A DNA stretch of 64,000 nucleotides from Bradysia coprophila (GCF_014529535.1 NW_023503572.1:1-64000); one strand, 5' to 3'. Shown: positions 33,219 to 44,767, numbered from the stretch's first letter. Made by a program: numbers and translations. Notes: generated by a model not told the origin, from the letters alone.

Positions 33219-36200
33219 TCCCAACAAAAATCACTTCGAGAAAAGTGTGACGCAGTCTTTGAAGTACAATTTCTAAAATGAAAACTTAAATTTTACACCT
33301 AATTAGTTCAAACAAGCTGGCTTAATTTTATCTGATCATCTGCTAAATAATTTTTACCAAAAAAAATTTGACTGGAAACAACCAAAATTTTACCAAAAAA
33401 ATCTGCGTCGCAAAGTGGCTGAAAGCGTCAACTCTAGCGATATCATTCATTTTAGAAATTGTACTTCAAAGACTGCGTCACACTTTTCCCGAAGAGATTT
33501 TTGTTGGGATATCAATCGTTTTAGAAGTGTAGTCAACACTGCTTTTTATAACAGTTTACAGATCTAATTCAAAAATTTTACAAAATTCGAAAATTTTACG
33601 AAAATCGAAAATTTGACGAAATTGACAAAATTTGAAAATTTGACGAAATTTGAAAATTTAACGAAATTCGAAAATTGGACGAAATTTGAAAATTTGACGA
33701 AGAAAGTAACTCTATCTGCAACCATTCAAGAAATAGGTGTAAGACCCTAATTGACCCACCCATTTCCAATTTTTGACATTTTTCACATATGCCAATTTGT
33801 TCTACTCGTAAAACTCTGAGACTTTGCCGAAGAAAGTAACTCTCTATATCTCATAAGCCAAAAAATATTTTTCTTCCTTTCATCCTACGCTCGAGTAGCT
33901 CAAAATTTGGTCACTCTGACCACTGTAGCTCAACCGAATCTGCACCAATGTTTCTAATTATTTGTTTGTTCGATTGTGTGGCGAATACCTTTCATTTGAT
34001 GGGTCGCACGCCTTTGTAGGTTTCAATACAGCTAAGCTACAGCCGAAAACGCGTTCCGGACCCTCGAAAACCACACTCAGAAACCACTTCGAGGCCAATA
34101 AAACAAAATTCTGATTTTTCCTGGGGTAATGGCGTATCACATTTTAATTTTTATGCCCACCCTGAGGTTCCTGCAAAATTTCATGGAGATTGGCTGACTA
34201 GTTTCCGAGATCGACCGTCGATAGATAGACAGATAGACAGAAACATACAGAGTAAGTTGAAAGATCATGTCCGGAGCGATAGCGGAGGACTTGGCACAGT
34301 CTAACTTCCAAAAAAAGAACGAAGAAAATTTTTTGAGACGCGGCAACTATATATAGGCGAGAATTTAAGTTTCTTTCCTTTGGCCTGTATCACCACAAAT
34401 CCTATTCCATCTGATTCGCGCTTCAAATACGAGCAAAACGAGCTATCACTCGACTATGTAACTTTAAAATTGCCGGAGATACATCGTTTTGAAGTTGGTC
34501 ATTTTGATAGAAAATGCACCAAATTAACGTTTTCCAAACAATCAAAATCTTTCAACTTACTCTGTATGTTTCTATCTATCTGTCTATCTATCTGTCTATC
34601 AATCTGTCTATCTATCTGTCTATCTATCTGTCTATCTATCTGTCTATCTATCTGTCTATCTATCTGTCTATCTATCTGTCTATCTATCTGTCTATCTATC
34701 TGTCTATCTATCTGTCTGTCTATCTGTCTATCTATCTGTCTATCTATCTGTCTATCTATCGACGGTCGATCTCGGAAACTAGTCAGCCAATCTCCATGAA
34801 ATTTTGCAGGAACCTCAGGGTGGGCATAAAAATGAAAATGTGATACGCCATTACCCCAGGAAAAACCAGAATTTTGTTTTATTGGCCTCGAAGTGGTTTC
34901 TGAGTGTGGTTTTCGAGGGTCGGGAACGCGTTTTCGGCTGTAGCTTAGCTGTATTGAAACCTACAGAGGCGTGCGACCCATCAAATGAAAGGTATTCGTA
35001 ACACGATTCGAACAAAAAAATAATTAAAAAAATCGGGGCAGATTCGTTTGAGCTAGAGTGATTAGAGTGACCAAATTTTGAGCTACTCGAGCGTAGGATG
35101 AAAGGATTAATATTTTTTTGGGTTATGAGAGATAGAGAATTACTTTCTTCGGTAAAGTCTCAGAGTTTTACGAGTAGAACAGAGGGGCATATGTGAAAAA
35201 TGTCGAAAGTTGGAAATGGGTGGGTCAATTATGTTTTTAGAGGTATTTCTTGAATGGTGACAGATAGAGAGTTACTTTCTTCGGCAAAGTCTCAGAGTTT
35301 TACGAGTAGAACAGAGGGGCATATGTGAAAAATGTCGAAAGTTGGAAATGGGTGGGTCAATTGGGGTTTTGGAGATATTTCTTGAATGGTGGCAGATAGA
35401 GAATTACTTTCGTCAAATATTCTGAATTTCGTCAGATTTTCGATTTTCGTCAAATTTTCGAATTTCGTCAAATTTCGTCAAATTTTCGAATTTCATCAAA
35501 TTTTCAAATTTCATCAAATTTTCAAATTTTGTCAAATTTTCGAATTTCGTCAAATTTTCGAATTTCGTCAAATTTCGACAAATTTCCGAATTTCGTCAAA
35601 TTTCGTCAAATTTTTGAATTTCGTCAAATTTTCGAATTTCGTCAAATTTCGTTAAATTTTCGAATTTAGTCAAATTTTCGAATTTCGTCAAATTTCGTCA
35701 AATTTTTGAATTTCGTCAAATTTTTAAATTTCGTCAAATTTCGTCATAAACTGTAAACTGTTATAAAAAGCAGGGTTGACTACACTTCTAAAACGACTGA
35801 TATACCAACAAAAATCTCTTCGAGAAAAGTGTGACGCAGTCTTTGAAATACAATTTCTAAAATGAATGATATCGCTAGAGTTGACGCTTTCAGCTTCGTT
35901 ACGCAAAAATTAAATTTTACACCCAATTAGTTCAAACAAGCTGGCTTAGTTTTTCTCATCATCTGCCAAATAATTTAAAAAAAAAAAAATTTAGACTGGA
36001 AACAACCAAAATTTTACCAAAAAAATCTGCGTCGCATGTGGCAGATAAATTTTCTTGCTGGTCTGTTCCTGAACATCTGCCACTTTGCGACGCAGATTTT
36101 TTTGGTAAAATTTTGGTTGTTTCCAGTCTAAATTTTTTTTTTGTAAAAATTATTTGGCAGATTTTGATTGTTTGGGAAAAGTCAATTTGGTGAATTTTGT

Positions 36201-36455
36201 ATGAAAAGTGGCCAATTTCAAAACGATGTATCTCCGGCAATTTTAAACCTACATAGTGGAGTGATAGCTCGTTTTGCTCGTATTTGAAGCGAGAATATGA
36301 TAGAATATGTTTTGTGGTGATAAAGTCCAAAGGGCATAAACTGAAATGTTCGGCTATACATAGTTGCCGCGTCTCAAAAAAATTTCTTCGTTCTTTTTTT
36401 GGAAGTTAGACTGCGTCAAGTCATCCACTATCGCTCCGGACATGATTTACGGTTG
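33219..36455. mobile_element. Family D inverted-repeat complex
   Basis: Long arms face each other: 33425-34262 (minus sense) and about 34546-35893 (plus sense). Both carry GACGCAGTCTTTGAARTACA, an array of AAATTTCGTCAAATTTTCG units, CTTTCTTCGGCAAAGTCTCA, CATCAAATGAAAGGTATTCG, ACTCAGAAACCACTTCGAGG and CTCGGAAACTAGTCAGCCAA. The spacer 34263-34545 and the right end 36141-36455 are inverted relatives of each other (GTCCGGAGCGATAGCGGAGG, GAGACGCGGCAACTAT). A further palindrome of about 140 bp sits at 35990-36140. A single-orientation copy lies at 60275-61015. No transposase. ORFs of Ile/Leu/Ser/Tyr repeats (34380-34843) come from the microsatellite. Confidence 0.8.
34565..34762. repeat. (TCTATCTG)n microsatellite
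   Basis: About 200 bp of alternating TCTA and TCTG tetramers within the family D right arm; the left arm has only a short GATAGACA counterpart (34221-34241), so this tract has expanded on one side. Confidence 0.95.
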
Positions 36456-36716
36456 CCCAGATTACTCCACATAAATTGTAGGCCAGGTAAGGGGTGTGAA
36501 TAAAAAATACTTTACATTTTTTCGTTTGATTTTCTCGCCTTCAATTTTGCATTGGACTTGTATTGGAAATGATGACCAAAAAAGAATAATTTCCTTGTTT
36601 CGATATGAAACATGCCTCGTCACTCCCTCAGTGAAAAACGTTCCACTACCATGTGGAACGAACCCCACGCCTACATTCCTAAATAATCTCCTTTCTTCGG
36701 TTAACATAAACCAACA

Positions 36717-36722
36717 TTTATT
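36717..36722 (-). terminator. Poly(A) signal AATAAA for the Cys-rich gene
   Basis: TTTATT on the plus strand is AATAAA on the minus strand, about 62 bp after the stop codon at 36784. Confidence 0.5.
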
Positions 36723-36783
36723 TCACTTAATTTCAACATCAAAATTGTTATAGTCGACAACAAAAAACTTTTTTTTTTATATT

Positions 36784-37537
36784 CTACGCATCCACACATT
36801 CGCCGCATTGGTAGCATGAGTAAGGACGAAGCACCTTACCCTGCGACTGGCATTCGGCTTCAGTCGGTTCATAAAAGCATTGTATACATGGATCCACACA
36901 TTCGCCGCATTGGTAGCAGGAGTAAGGACGAAGTACCTTACCCTGCAACTGGCATTCCTCTTCAGATGGTTCATAGAAGCAATTTATGCACGGATCCACA
37001 CATGCAGAACAGGCGTTACAGGTCTGTTCAACATGAATTTTACCCTGTTTGTCACATTCCGCCTTACTCCAATATTTGAAACATCGCACACATACTGCAG
37101 GGCGCAGTAGAGGCTCGGCACTGGTAATCTACGTCACAAAAAAGGAGATTTGTAGTGGCTAACAGTAAACGTCAGTGTTTAGACATGAATTCGCTGGAGT
37201 TGTTTTTCCGCTGGTGATGGCCGCATACTATCGCGTGTTACTATTTCACCCGGATAAAGCCTAATAAAGCACTTTTGTTTGTATGAGTAGACCAGCTAGA
37301 AAACAGCTGAAGCAAATTCATGGCTAAATCACTGACGTCGTCGACTGTACCAGAAGTTGACCAAAAATGTCTTCTGGTTTGGGGACAATGCTGAAATGTC
37401 CCAATTCTCTCTTGATAAATATTCGACGTTGCCCCCAAACTTTGATCAACCACTACTCTCCATTAACATTATCTATTTTCATAAACGAAAGGAAATTCAC
37501 TTACAACCACGAAAAGTACCAACAGCAAAGCTTTCAT
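36784..37537 (-). CDS. Small secreted protein with three Cys-rich repeats
   Basis: Two exons on the minus strand: 37537-37505 and 37128-36784, with a 376-bp GT-AG intron (GTAAGTGAA donor; CTCCTTTTTTGTGACGTAG acceptor). They give 125 residues. Exon 1 plus the first codons of exon 2 make a signal peptide (MKALLLVLFVVITSA). The mature chain is three tandem units of about 37-41 residues, each of the form CF(K/Y)...EC...GK...CxxCxxCVDPC. The second and third units are nearly identical (GKVLRPYSCYQCGECVD). Cysteines are about one in six residues, suggesting a disulphide-rich extracellular protein. I do not recognise the family. The ATG is chosen because it gives the signal peptide and an in-phase splice. 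Confidence 0.8.
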
Positions 37538-38340
37538 AAAAGACGAAATGTACATTTTTATGCGGACTGTTCTCGTTTGGCAACTAAACTTCTGCGTTGT
37601 AATTTCGGTTGTATTTATACTGAAAACATTCGGATGGATTGTGAGCTTCTGTATAAGTTGGAATTGCGTCAAGACACTGTTTGTGACGAGCGGAAAATAA
37701 AAATGGAAAATCCGGTTAGTTGCTACACAAATTACATTCGCCCATATTTTCAATTTGTGCTAACAGAACAGTTATTTGTTAATCTAGGGTAAACAAAATT
37801 GACTTACAAAGTAACTGATATGGCTGAGGGGCATTCTGCACATTTACGCAAGAGTTTTATCAACAAAAAATTGACTAAAAAAGTTTTAGAAAGAAAATGT
37901 GCGTTGAAGAGGGGGCAACGATGATGATGACGTATCGTTGGCTGAATGCTGGTCGATATGAAGGAACAGACTAAAAGTAAGACGTGTTCACTCTCATACA
38001 ACTGTTTTGACTTTTCCAGTGAAACACCTCTACTTCCTACACACAAATTATTCTTTATTCAGAGCTATGTATGAACTAATTGTAAGATGCATACAGTACA
38101 GCTGCCTAAAGAAGAGTTGCCTGTACTGCGGTAACATTGCTTTTATAGGCGAAAATCCAGTACGTCTGTCATTGTCGTGAAGTTCTGGACGCTTCGCTGT
38201 CACTGGGTGCGCCATCTCTGTGCATCATTTCGATGTAAAATGTTGCGCGCATGTATTTGAATATGATGTCACGCTACAGCGTCACAAGTGGCTGTCATTA
38301 GCTATTCACCTTTAGGGTTTCTTGAATGATTATTAATTGC
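37538..38340. other. Intergenic, no recognised gene
   Basis: Presumed 5' flank of the Cys-rich gene followed by unassigned DNA. ORFs at 37357-37792 overlap the real minus-strand exon 1 and show no family signature. Confidence 0.45.
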
Positions 38341-39150
38341 AGGATGACAGCTATTGACCACACTAATCGGGGAAAAAGTTTAGAGAAATCAGCTCATCGG
38401 ATCATGAGCTGGAGGCCTCAGAGTGAGCTTAAATCGTGCTACTCGGCCGTATAATGTTAGGTGATGGTTTTTACATGTAGCTGAAGCAAAAACTGATTTT
38501 CATAATGCTTTTCAGCTTTTGGAATAATTGAGGAGGTGTGTTGGTTCCCAAAGTGTCACCACTTCTCATCATCTTCCCAGTTCTAGAATTTTATAAGATT
38601 TCTGTTGTTTTTTGGATCCCTTCTGGACATTTGGTATTATTGAGGTAATAGCATATTGCTTCATGAACCACCATCTTCCCAGTAACTGGGACGCAGTTCT
38701 AGAACTTTAGTATTTTGGGGATTTTTTTTTCAGATTTTTTAGGCTCACTTCTGGACGTTTGGGATCATTAAGATGGTATGCAGGTTCCTAAAGATACATA
38801 ACCCTACATGGTCCATCTTCCTAGTTCTAAACCTTTAGAATTTTGAAGAATTTTTATTTTATTTTATTTTTTTGGTTCCTTTCTGGGCTTTTGGTATTAT
38901 GGTGGTGGTAGTGGGTTGGTTCCTAAGACTCCTTATAACATTTAGGGCCCCAAGTGATTTTTGATTTTAGGGCAAAGCTGGGCAATATAGTTACTGACTT
39001 AATAGGATTAAACACGCACTTACAATTACGGACGCAATTAGGGGTGTGGCCGTACTAGGATACGCAATAGGTTTACTGGTTGCACCGAACTAAGTCGCAA
39101 CCGACACTCCGACTGTTCCGCCGGCTTCTTTGCCGAGTAAATTTTATCCG
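38341..39150 (-). repeat. Old family A/C and family E repeat fragments
   Basis: 38345-38480 matches the inverted family A block with GTGCTACTCGGCCGTATAATG. 38515-38950 is a four-fold degenerate family E array of about 130-bp units. 38990-39140 is a worn inverted family A 5' end (CGACACTCCGACTGTTCCG). Divergence is much higher than in the other copies, so these are old. Confidence 0.6.
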
Positions 39151-39629
39151 ATCGACTTGTTGTGTTCAGATTGTGTTCGAGTTCTCTTTTTACTAAAAAT
39201 GCTTTGTTTCGGCATCGTGTGATAAATTCACATTAGAGGAGAAACTGGCACACTTAAGCTTTGCATGGTGCATGGTGCACCAAATTACGCTACCCCAGGA
39301 AATCTACTACCGGTTGCAGAAAGACCGGCCGAAGGCGTGGTATACAAAATTCGAATGCAGTAATTAACTAAAAACTTGAAAAATGCACAAATTAGATGTT
39401 ACGAACAGTACACACCAATTACCCATCTCAGTTGTTGAGCTCTTTTATTTGAACAAAAATGAATAAGTAAAACTTCCGTTTAATATAAATGGTGATCAAA
39501 CAAATTGTGTTTCAGATATTTATCTAAATATTTAAAAATAAAATTGACAAGAAGTTTGAAAACAAAAATGTGTTTAAACAATTGTTCTCATGTTAAAATT
39601 AAGTCTGACGTCAAACGTTTTGAAGTCGT

Positions 39630-41000
39630 ATTTTTAGACCCGCACGAAGGACTTACGTCTTATACGTTTTGACCGAGGTTTTGACCTACGTTTGTAACAC
39701 GTCGAGTTCGTCTCCCTGAGTAAGTGGAAACGTATTTTTAATGTCCAGAGATGCGAAATCAGCGAAAAAATATCCACTTGAGTAAAACATATCCGATTTC
39801 GAAAATGCTTTTTTTTCACGTTTGGAAATGTCAAAAGTAAGGTTAAGATCGCCTATGGGTAATTTTGGGTCGACCATTTTCAAGCTAGGGCTAGAGATGT
39901 GCGGGCCGCCCGAAAATGCCCGGGTTTTTATCCGGCCCGACCGGGCCTGGGCCGGGTGGGCTTCAAATCTGTCGGGCCGAGCTTGGACCGGACCTAAAAA
40001 ATCAAATTTTTGGCCCGATTTTCAAAGTTTCGCGCACTTTTTTATATGAAATTTGTTTTCGGGCCGCCCGAAAATGTCGGCCCGTCCGAGTTTTTATCCG
40101 GCCCGATCGGGCTTGGGCCGGACGGGCTATAAATACGTCGGGCCAGTTCGGGCCGGGCTTTAAAAATGAATTTCGGACCGGGCTTCGGGCCGGACGGGCT
40201 TCAAAAAAACATCGGCCCGCACACCTCTAGCTAGGGCCCCATAAGTTGCTTAGGGTCTTTCTCCGGACCGCTACCATTGTACAATGATACATCAAATGAA
40301 AAGTTTCGACGACCAACTCTGGAGTTAGGGCCATCGATGTGAACCTGGTACATAGTACATACAGGGCGGCATGCGTTTTTGGCAAACAGGTCCGCCAAAT
40401 TTAAACGGCTACTTCGACTATTTTTGCTGGTATTTTCCGACGATAACGATCTGATGAGGAACAAGACTCAAAACTATAGTTTCAAGAAAAAGAATTACAG
40501 TTTCAGGCATTAGATTGATCCTCCGGCAAGTTTCCAGCAAGTTTTATTCAGATTTTGAAAATTTACCATCAGCGAACCGCCGAGTTATACAGGAGGTAGG
40601 AGGACAATCAAAACTTTCGGCAATGGAGAGAGCAGAAAAATCGGTGGAACAAATCCATTTCCACCCGTTAAAAAATGTCGATAGCGGAGGTCGTTCGGAG
40701 GCTTTTAAGTTCCAATTTTTAAAGCATGCCATTAACTAGATAGGAAAACAAGCTTCGGTCCTTTGTGGTGAGCGCATATCCTGCTACTTCGCCATACAAT
40801 GAAGGTGGTGTTTTTGCCAATAACTCCAGTAAACTTTGACCGATTTCCATTATTTTTTTTTTCTTTTGTTTGAAGAGGATCGAGTACGGGTCGCGCCAAA
40901 CTGTGAACTGTGGAATGTTCCCCTTCTATGTTTCCATTTGAATACTGAATTTTGTAAAGGGTCCACGTGCTGAATATGACTGTCATGACAATCATTTTAC
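39630..41000 (-). repeat. Old family C repeat split by a hAT-type MITE
   Basis: 39630-39891 matches the inverted family C end (TTTTTAGACCCGCACGAAGG, GTAACACGTCGAGTTCG). After the MITE, 40230-41000 continues (CTAGGGCCCCATAAG, GGAGTTAGGGCC, CAATGAAGGTGGTGTTTTTG). 39151-39629 between repeats shows nothing recognisable. Confidence 0.65.
39892..40229. mobile_element. hAT-type MITE rich in GGGCCGG, 338 bp, TSD GCTAGGGC
   Basis: Ends TAGAGATGTGCGGGCC and GGCCCGCACACCTCTA are flanked by GCTAGGGC (39884-39891 and 40230-40237). The interior is dense in GGCCCGACCGGGCC-like inverted words. TAGAGRTGTGC ends plus 8-bp TSD are the hAT pattern. The ORF across it is compositional. Confidence 0.9.
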
Positions 41001-41164
41001 TAATTTTGACCGAAAACAGGTGTTACATACCAAATGTAAAAAAAACATTGGATTTTTATGCACACGATGTGTTTTAACTCACATTCAGTGCGTAAGGCCG
41101 AGGGGCAAACCACATGAATTTGTAACTCTTTTAAAATTCGCACGAAGTAAATACTAGCGTGTTT

Positions 41165-41260
41165 TGTGCAACAGTGGTGGAAGTCAAAACGAAGTGACTA
41201 TTTGCACCCGGGTGCAAATAGACATATAAAGACTATTTGCACCCAACTCCAACGGAAATC
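41165..41260. repeat. Short palindrome unit with GACTATTTG shoulders
   Basis: GTGACTATTTGC then ACCCGGGT then GCAAATAG at about 41202-41230, followed by a second half copy GACTATTTGCACCC. Same shoulders as the foldback at 9178-9660 but a different GC core. Confidence 0.7.
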
Positions 41261-41406
41261 ACGATTTTTTTATGGAAATTATAAGAAAAACGTTACAGTT
41301 ACACTGGAAAAACAAGTCGGTTTTGAAGTCTGGCTTTAAACAAACGAAAAACTTCTTTGAAGCTCCGAAAATACATTTTTACTTTAACAAATGGGAACAC
41401 TAATAC

Positions 41407-41752
41407 TAGAGGTGTGCGGGCCGATATTTATTTGAAGCCCGTCCGGCCCGAAGCCCGGTCCGAAATTCATTTTTAAAGCCCGGCCCGAACTGGCCCGACG
41501 TATTTATAGTCCGTCCGGCCCAAGCCCGATCGGGCCGGATAAAAACTCGGACGGGCCGACATTTTCGGGCGGCCCGAAAGCAAATTTCATATAAAAAAGT
41601 ACGCGAAACTTTGAAAATCGGGCCAAAAATTTGATTTTCTAGGTCCGGTCCAAGCTCGGCCCGACAGATTTGAAGCCCTCCCGGCCCAGGCCCGGTCGGG
41701 CCGGATAAAAACCCGGGCGGCCCGACATTTTCGGGCGGCCTGCACATCTCTA
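41407..41752. mobile_element. Second copy of the GGGCCGG hAT-type MITE, 346 bp, TSD ACTAATAC
   Basis: Ends TAGAGGTGTGCGGGCC and GGCCTGCACATCTCTA are flanked by ACTAATAC (41399-41406 and 41753-41760). It is in the opposite orientation to the copy at 39892-40229, about 1.2 kb away. Confidence 0.92.
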
Positions 41753-41889
41753 ACTAATACTCTATTGTGCGTAATTATTTAGGATTTTTCTTCTACGAAT
41801 GAGGATAATACTCTGTTGGACTGTAACTATACTCTTTTCCCTTATAACATACGCTAATTGATCTGTCGAGATTGTAGTTTCCTGTTTAA

Positions 41890-42150
41890 ATGTAACGAAA
41901 AGGCGTAAGGCGTAAGGATTTTTCCCTCTTCAAAACGTAACGAAAAGGCTAAATTCCAGAGGATGTTTCCGACAAAGTGTGAAGCATAAGGCAAATTCCA
42001 GATGATTTTTCCCCTTTACAAACTGTAACGCAAAAGGCTACCTTTCAGGTAATTTTCCTTTGTACAAAATGTAACGAAAAGTCGTAACTCCAGAGGATTT
42101 TCCCCTTTTTCAAAACGTAACAAAAAGAAAGGCTAAACTCCAGAGGATTC
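41890..42150. repeat. Minisatellite, about six units of 45 bp
   Basis: Units start with GTAACGAAAAGG and contain TCCAGAGGATTTTTCCCCTTT. Divergent between copies. Confidence 0.75.
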
Positions 42151-42156
42151 TTCACT

Positions 42157-42513
42157 AGTGTAGACGCATGTATCGTGTGTGGTAAACTTACTAAACTTTT
42201 AATGGTAAAATGTGACTGCTGCGACAGGTGGACTCATTGTCATTGCATCAACCAAAGCGAAGAAGATCTCAAGGAAGATACAATTCATTATTTTTCCATC
42301 ATATGTGTGGCAAATACGCCACGGTCTGAACTTCACGACGATTTCAAAATGGTTACGAAAGATTCACCGTTAGCGGTGATTCCAGAAGAATCGTTTTTAT
42401 CTAACGACTCGAAAATGAGCATCGAGACTAAAGACTTGTCGACCTCGTCTGATGTTTCAAACATAGACATCGAAAACTCAAACATGGACGAAGAAATTTA
42501 TTCGTCCACATAA
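42157..42513 (+). pseudogene. PHD-finger fragment
   Basis: An open frame reads ACIVCGKLTKLL, MVKCDCCDRWTHCHC and ends the finger with YFSIICVA. That is a C4HC3 PHD zinc finger with the seventh cysteine replaced by serine (FSIIC for the usual FCIxC). An acidic, Ser-rich tail of about 60 residues and a stop at 42513 follow. A splice acceptor-like TTCACTAG precedes it. An RT C-terminal fragment starts only 100 bp downstream, so this may be the N-terminal part of the same retroelement, or an unrelated remnant. Confidence 0.55.
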
Positions 42514-42611
42514 AAAGCCTCATCGAATGGTAATATTAATACCTATGCTGGCAATTGTCTACAATTGTCTTTCAATCTTTTTTAAAATCAGTTTTTTGTT
42601 TCAATAAATAC

Positions 42612-42753
42612 TTTGATGAAGAGACAATCAGGGGAGCCACGTTCCAAAGATTACCTGTTGCAGAAAATTTCTATTGCTATACAAAGAGGCAATGCAGCAT
42701 GTATTCTTGGAACTTTAGGAAGTAATAGAGCAGATGATTCTTATTTATTGTAA
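42612..42753 (+). pseudogene. Second RT element copy, C-terminal fragment
   Basis: Reads [20 protein letters not shown] then [11 protein letters not shown] and [10 protein letters not shown] with a stop at 42751-42753. It is the intact version of the end seen at 16297-16555. The 3' tail (ACGAGCAGTC-like GCGAGCAGTCTTTTTTTTCG, GAATAAATAA) resembles the first copy's tail, so these define the family's 3' end. Confidence 0.82.
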
Positions 42754-43075
42754 TATTTGTTGATTGACAAGATCGTTTTTTTACTAACTGCGCCGTACTA
42801 TGCGAGCAGTCTTTTTTTTCGCTCTGAATAAATAATTTTTCAAAATTCCTTTAACAAAGTGTTGTATTGCTTTGACTTGACCAAAATTGTTGAAAAATTT
42901 CTTTTATTCCCGTTTCTCGATAGAGAAACGGGTCTTCAAAAAAAAATTGCGTTTGTTTGTCCGCAGCCCAACATTATACTATCAATACAATCTATCTACT
43001 ACCTGTTTATGTATTATGTATCTATCTATCTAACTATTACCTATCTTACGATTAACTATCCTATTATCTATCTAC

Positions 43076-43076
<1 letters not shown>

Positions 43077-43128
<52 letters not shown>

Positions 43129-43170
43129 CATATATCTATCTATCTATCCATCTATCTATCTATCAGATAT
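43077..43170. repeat. (CTAT)n microsatellite
   Basis: About 95 bp of ATCT tetramers, with less regular tetramers on both sides (43018-43200). Confidence 0.95.
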
Positions 43171-43245
43171 ATATTTTCTATTATCTATTATCTATTATGT
43201 GTCTGGGCCTGGTCCAAAAAATATTTTTTGAGTTTGTTTGTCCGC

Positions 43246-43760
43246 AGGCCTCAAAAGTGGCCTCCCAAGGGTCTGACGGCAGGACGTCGGAGGCCATTTT
43301 TCAAAAGTGGCCTCCCAGGGGTCTGCTGGCAGGACGTCGGAGGCCATTTTTTAAAAACGGCTTCTCAGGAATAAGTCTACTAGACCTACGATGCCAATTT
43401 TCGAAAACAGCTTCCCAGAGGTCAGTCAACATGACCTACAAGGCCAATTTTCGAAAACGGTCTTCCAGGAATCAGTCGACAAGACCTACAAGGCCTATTT
43501 TCGAAAGCGGCCTCCCAGGAGTCAGTCAACAAGACATACGAGGCCAATTTTCGAAAATACCTTTTCAGATGTTAGTCAACAGGACCTACGAGGCCAATTT
43601 TCGAAAACGGTCTCCCAGGAGTCAGTCGACAAGACCTACAAGGCCTATTTTCGAAAACGGTCTCCCAGAAGTCAGTCGACGAGACCTGCAAGGCCTATTT
43701 TCGAAAACGGCCTTCCACAGCTTAGCCGATAAGACCTTCAAGACAATTTTTTTAGGATTC
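43246..43760. repeat. 50-bp minisatellite, about 10 copies
   Basis: Units of 50 bp with GTCAGTCGACAAGACCTACA, AGGCCTATTTTCGAAAACGG and CCTCCCAGGA. As 50 is not a multiple of three, successive units rotate frame, yet two plus frames stay open for 113-197 codons because the unit lacks stops in all three. I treat the ORFs as a by-product. Confidence 0.85.
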
Positions 43761-44240
43761 AGCCGTAGGATATCCAATGCTTTTCTTTGAAAACAGCCCC
43801 AAACGTCTCCCTCGGTCTATACTATGAAATCGTCAATTGTAATTTCCAATGAATTAAAATCTTTTTAGGATTGTATAATCTGATGAATTGTCACAAATCA
43901 AGTTGTAAGAAAATCGAAAATGAATCTTGTAAATATTTTTCAAATATTATCTTATTTATTTGTCCGATGATGAGCTTATTTCATTTCATTTCATTTATTT
44001 CAGTTTAAATTCGATTATAAATACAAAAAACATCTGCGTAGCTCTAGTGTGACGAAGTCAATTCGAAAGAGCTACGATTAAGAGCTTATCTCTATTGATT
44101 AATTACAAATATTTACGATATATGTCTACGGCTGATCCAAAATAGGGTTTGTTTGCCCACAACCCCTTACAACAATTCAAATATTCATAAGACTATACAG
44201 ATCGATAAAATTGAGAAACGGGAGTGCCACGTTAGGGGCC

Positions 44241-44767
44241 TTACTTGTTCAACGAAGGGCGAACGAAAAGTGTTACCGTTCACGATTCGTGACGAAACAT
44301 TTTACCTTTTACAATCATAGTGCGGACGAACAACAGGACAAAACAATGCTGATTTCGGCGTATCACGCCATCATCCAAGCCATCATCAGTGCACCTATGC
44401 CATACTCTGCGCGGTTTTAGTAACAATTTATTTATTATCACTAAAATTACCGAAAAACAAATTGTCGGATGCGAGAGATCCACAAAAGCTGTATGTGAGA
44501 GATATAGCACAAAAAACAAAACAAAGAGTTTTAACAAATGACGAAAAAGTGTATATAATGCTCGTACAATTGAAGCGATTGCTCACTTCAGTTTGTGTCA
44601 TGCTGATATGCACATAGTCATCGCAAGACATAGGTGCACTGATGATGGCGTGATACGCCGAAATCAGCATTGTTTTGTCCTGTTGTTCGTCCGCACTATG
44701 ATTGTAAACGGTAAAATGTTTCGTCACGAATCGTAAACGGTAACACGTTTCGTTCGCCCTTCGTTGA
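44241..44767. mobile_element. Foldback element with about 150-bp arms
   Basis: Left arm TTCAACGAAGGGCGAACGAA to CATCAGTGCACCTATG faces its complement at 44624-44767. The spacer of about 220 bp is AT-rich. Outside it, a segment with GTATTGCTTTGACCTGACC (44760-44823) is inverted relative to 42855-42908, making a larger 2-kb inverted arrangement. Confidence 0.75.

Noticed and set aside
34380..34843. ORFs of 109-139 codons rich in Ile/Cys/Leu/Ser
   Set aside because: Direct translation of the TCTATCTG microsatellite; both frames are open only because the tetramers lack stops.
36462..36753. 81- and 85-codon ORFs on opposite strands
   Set aside because: Mutually overlapping, no domain, no splice context; probably 3' flank of the Cys-rich gene.
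39916..41747. ORFs of 104-113 codons rich in Gly/Pro/Arg
   Set aside because: They lie wholly inside two hAT-type MITEs and follow GGGCCGG composition.
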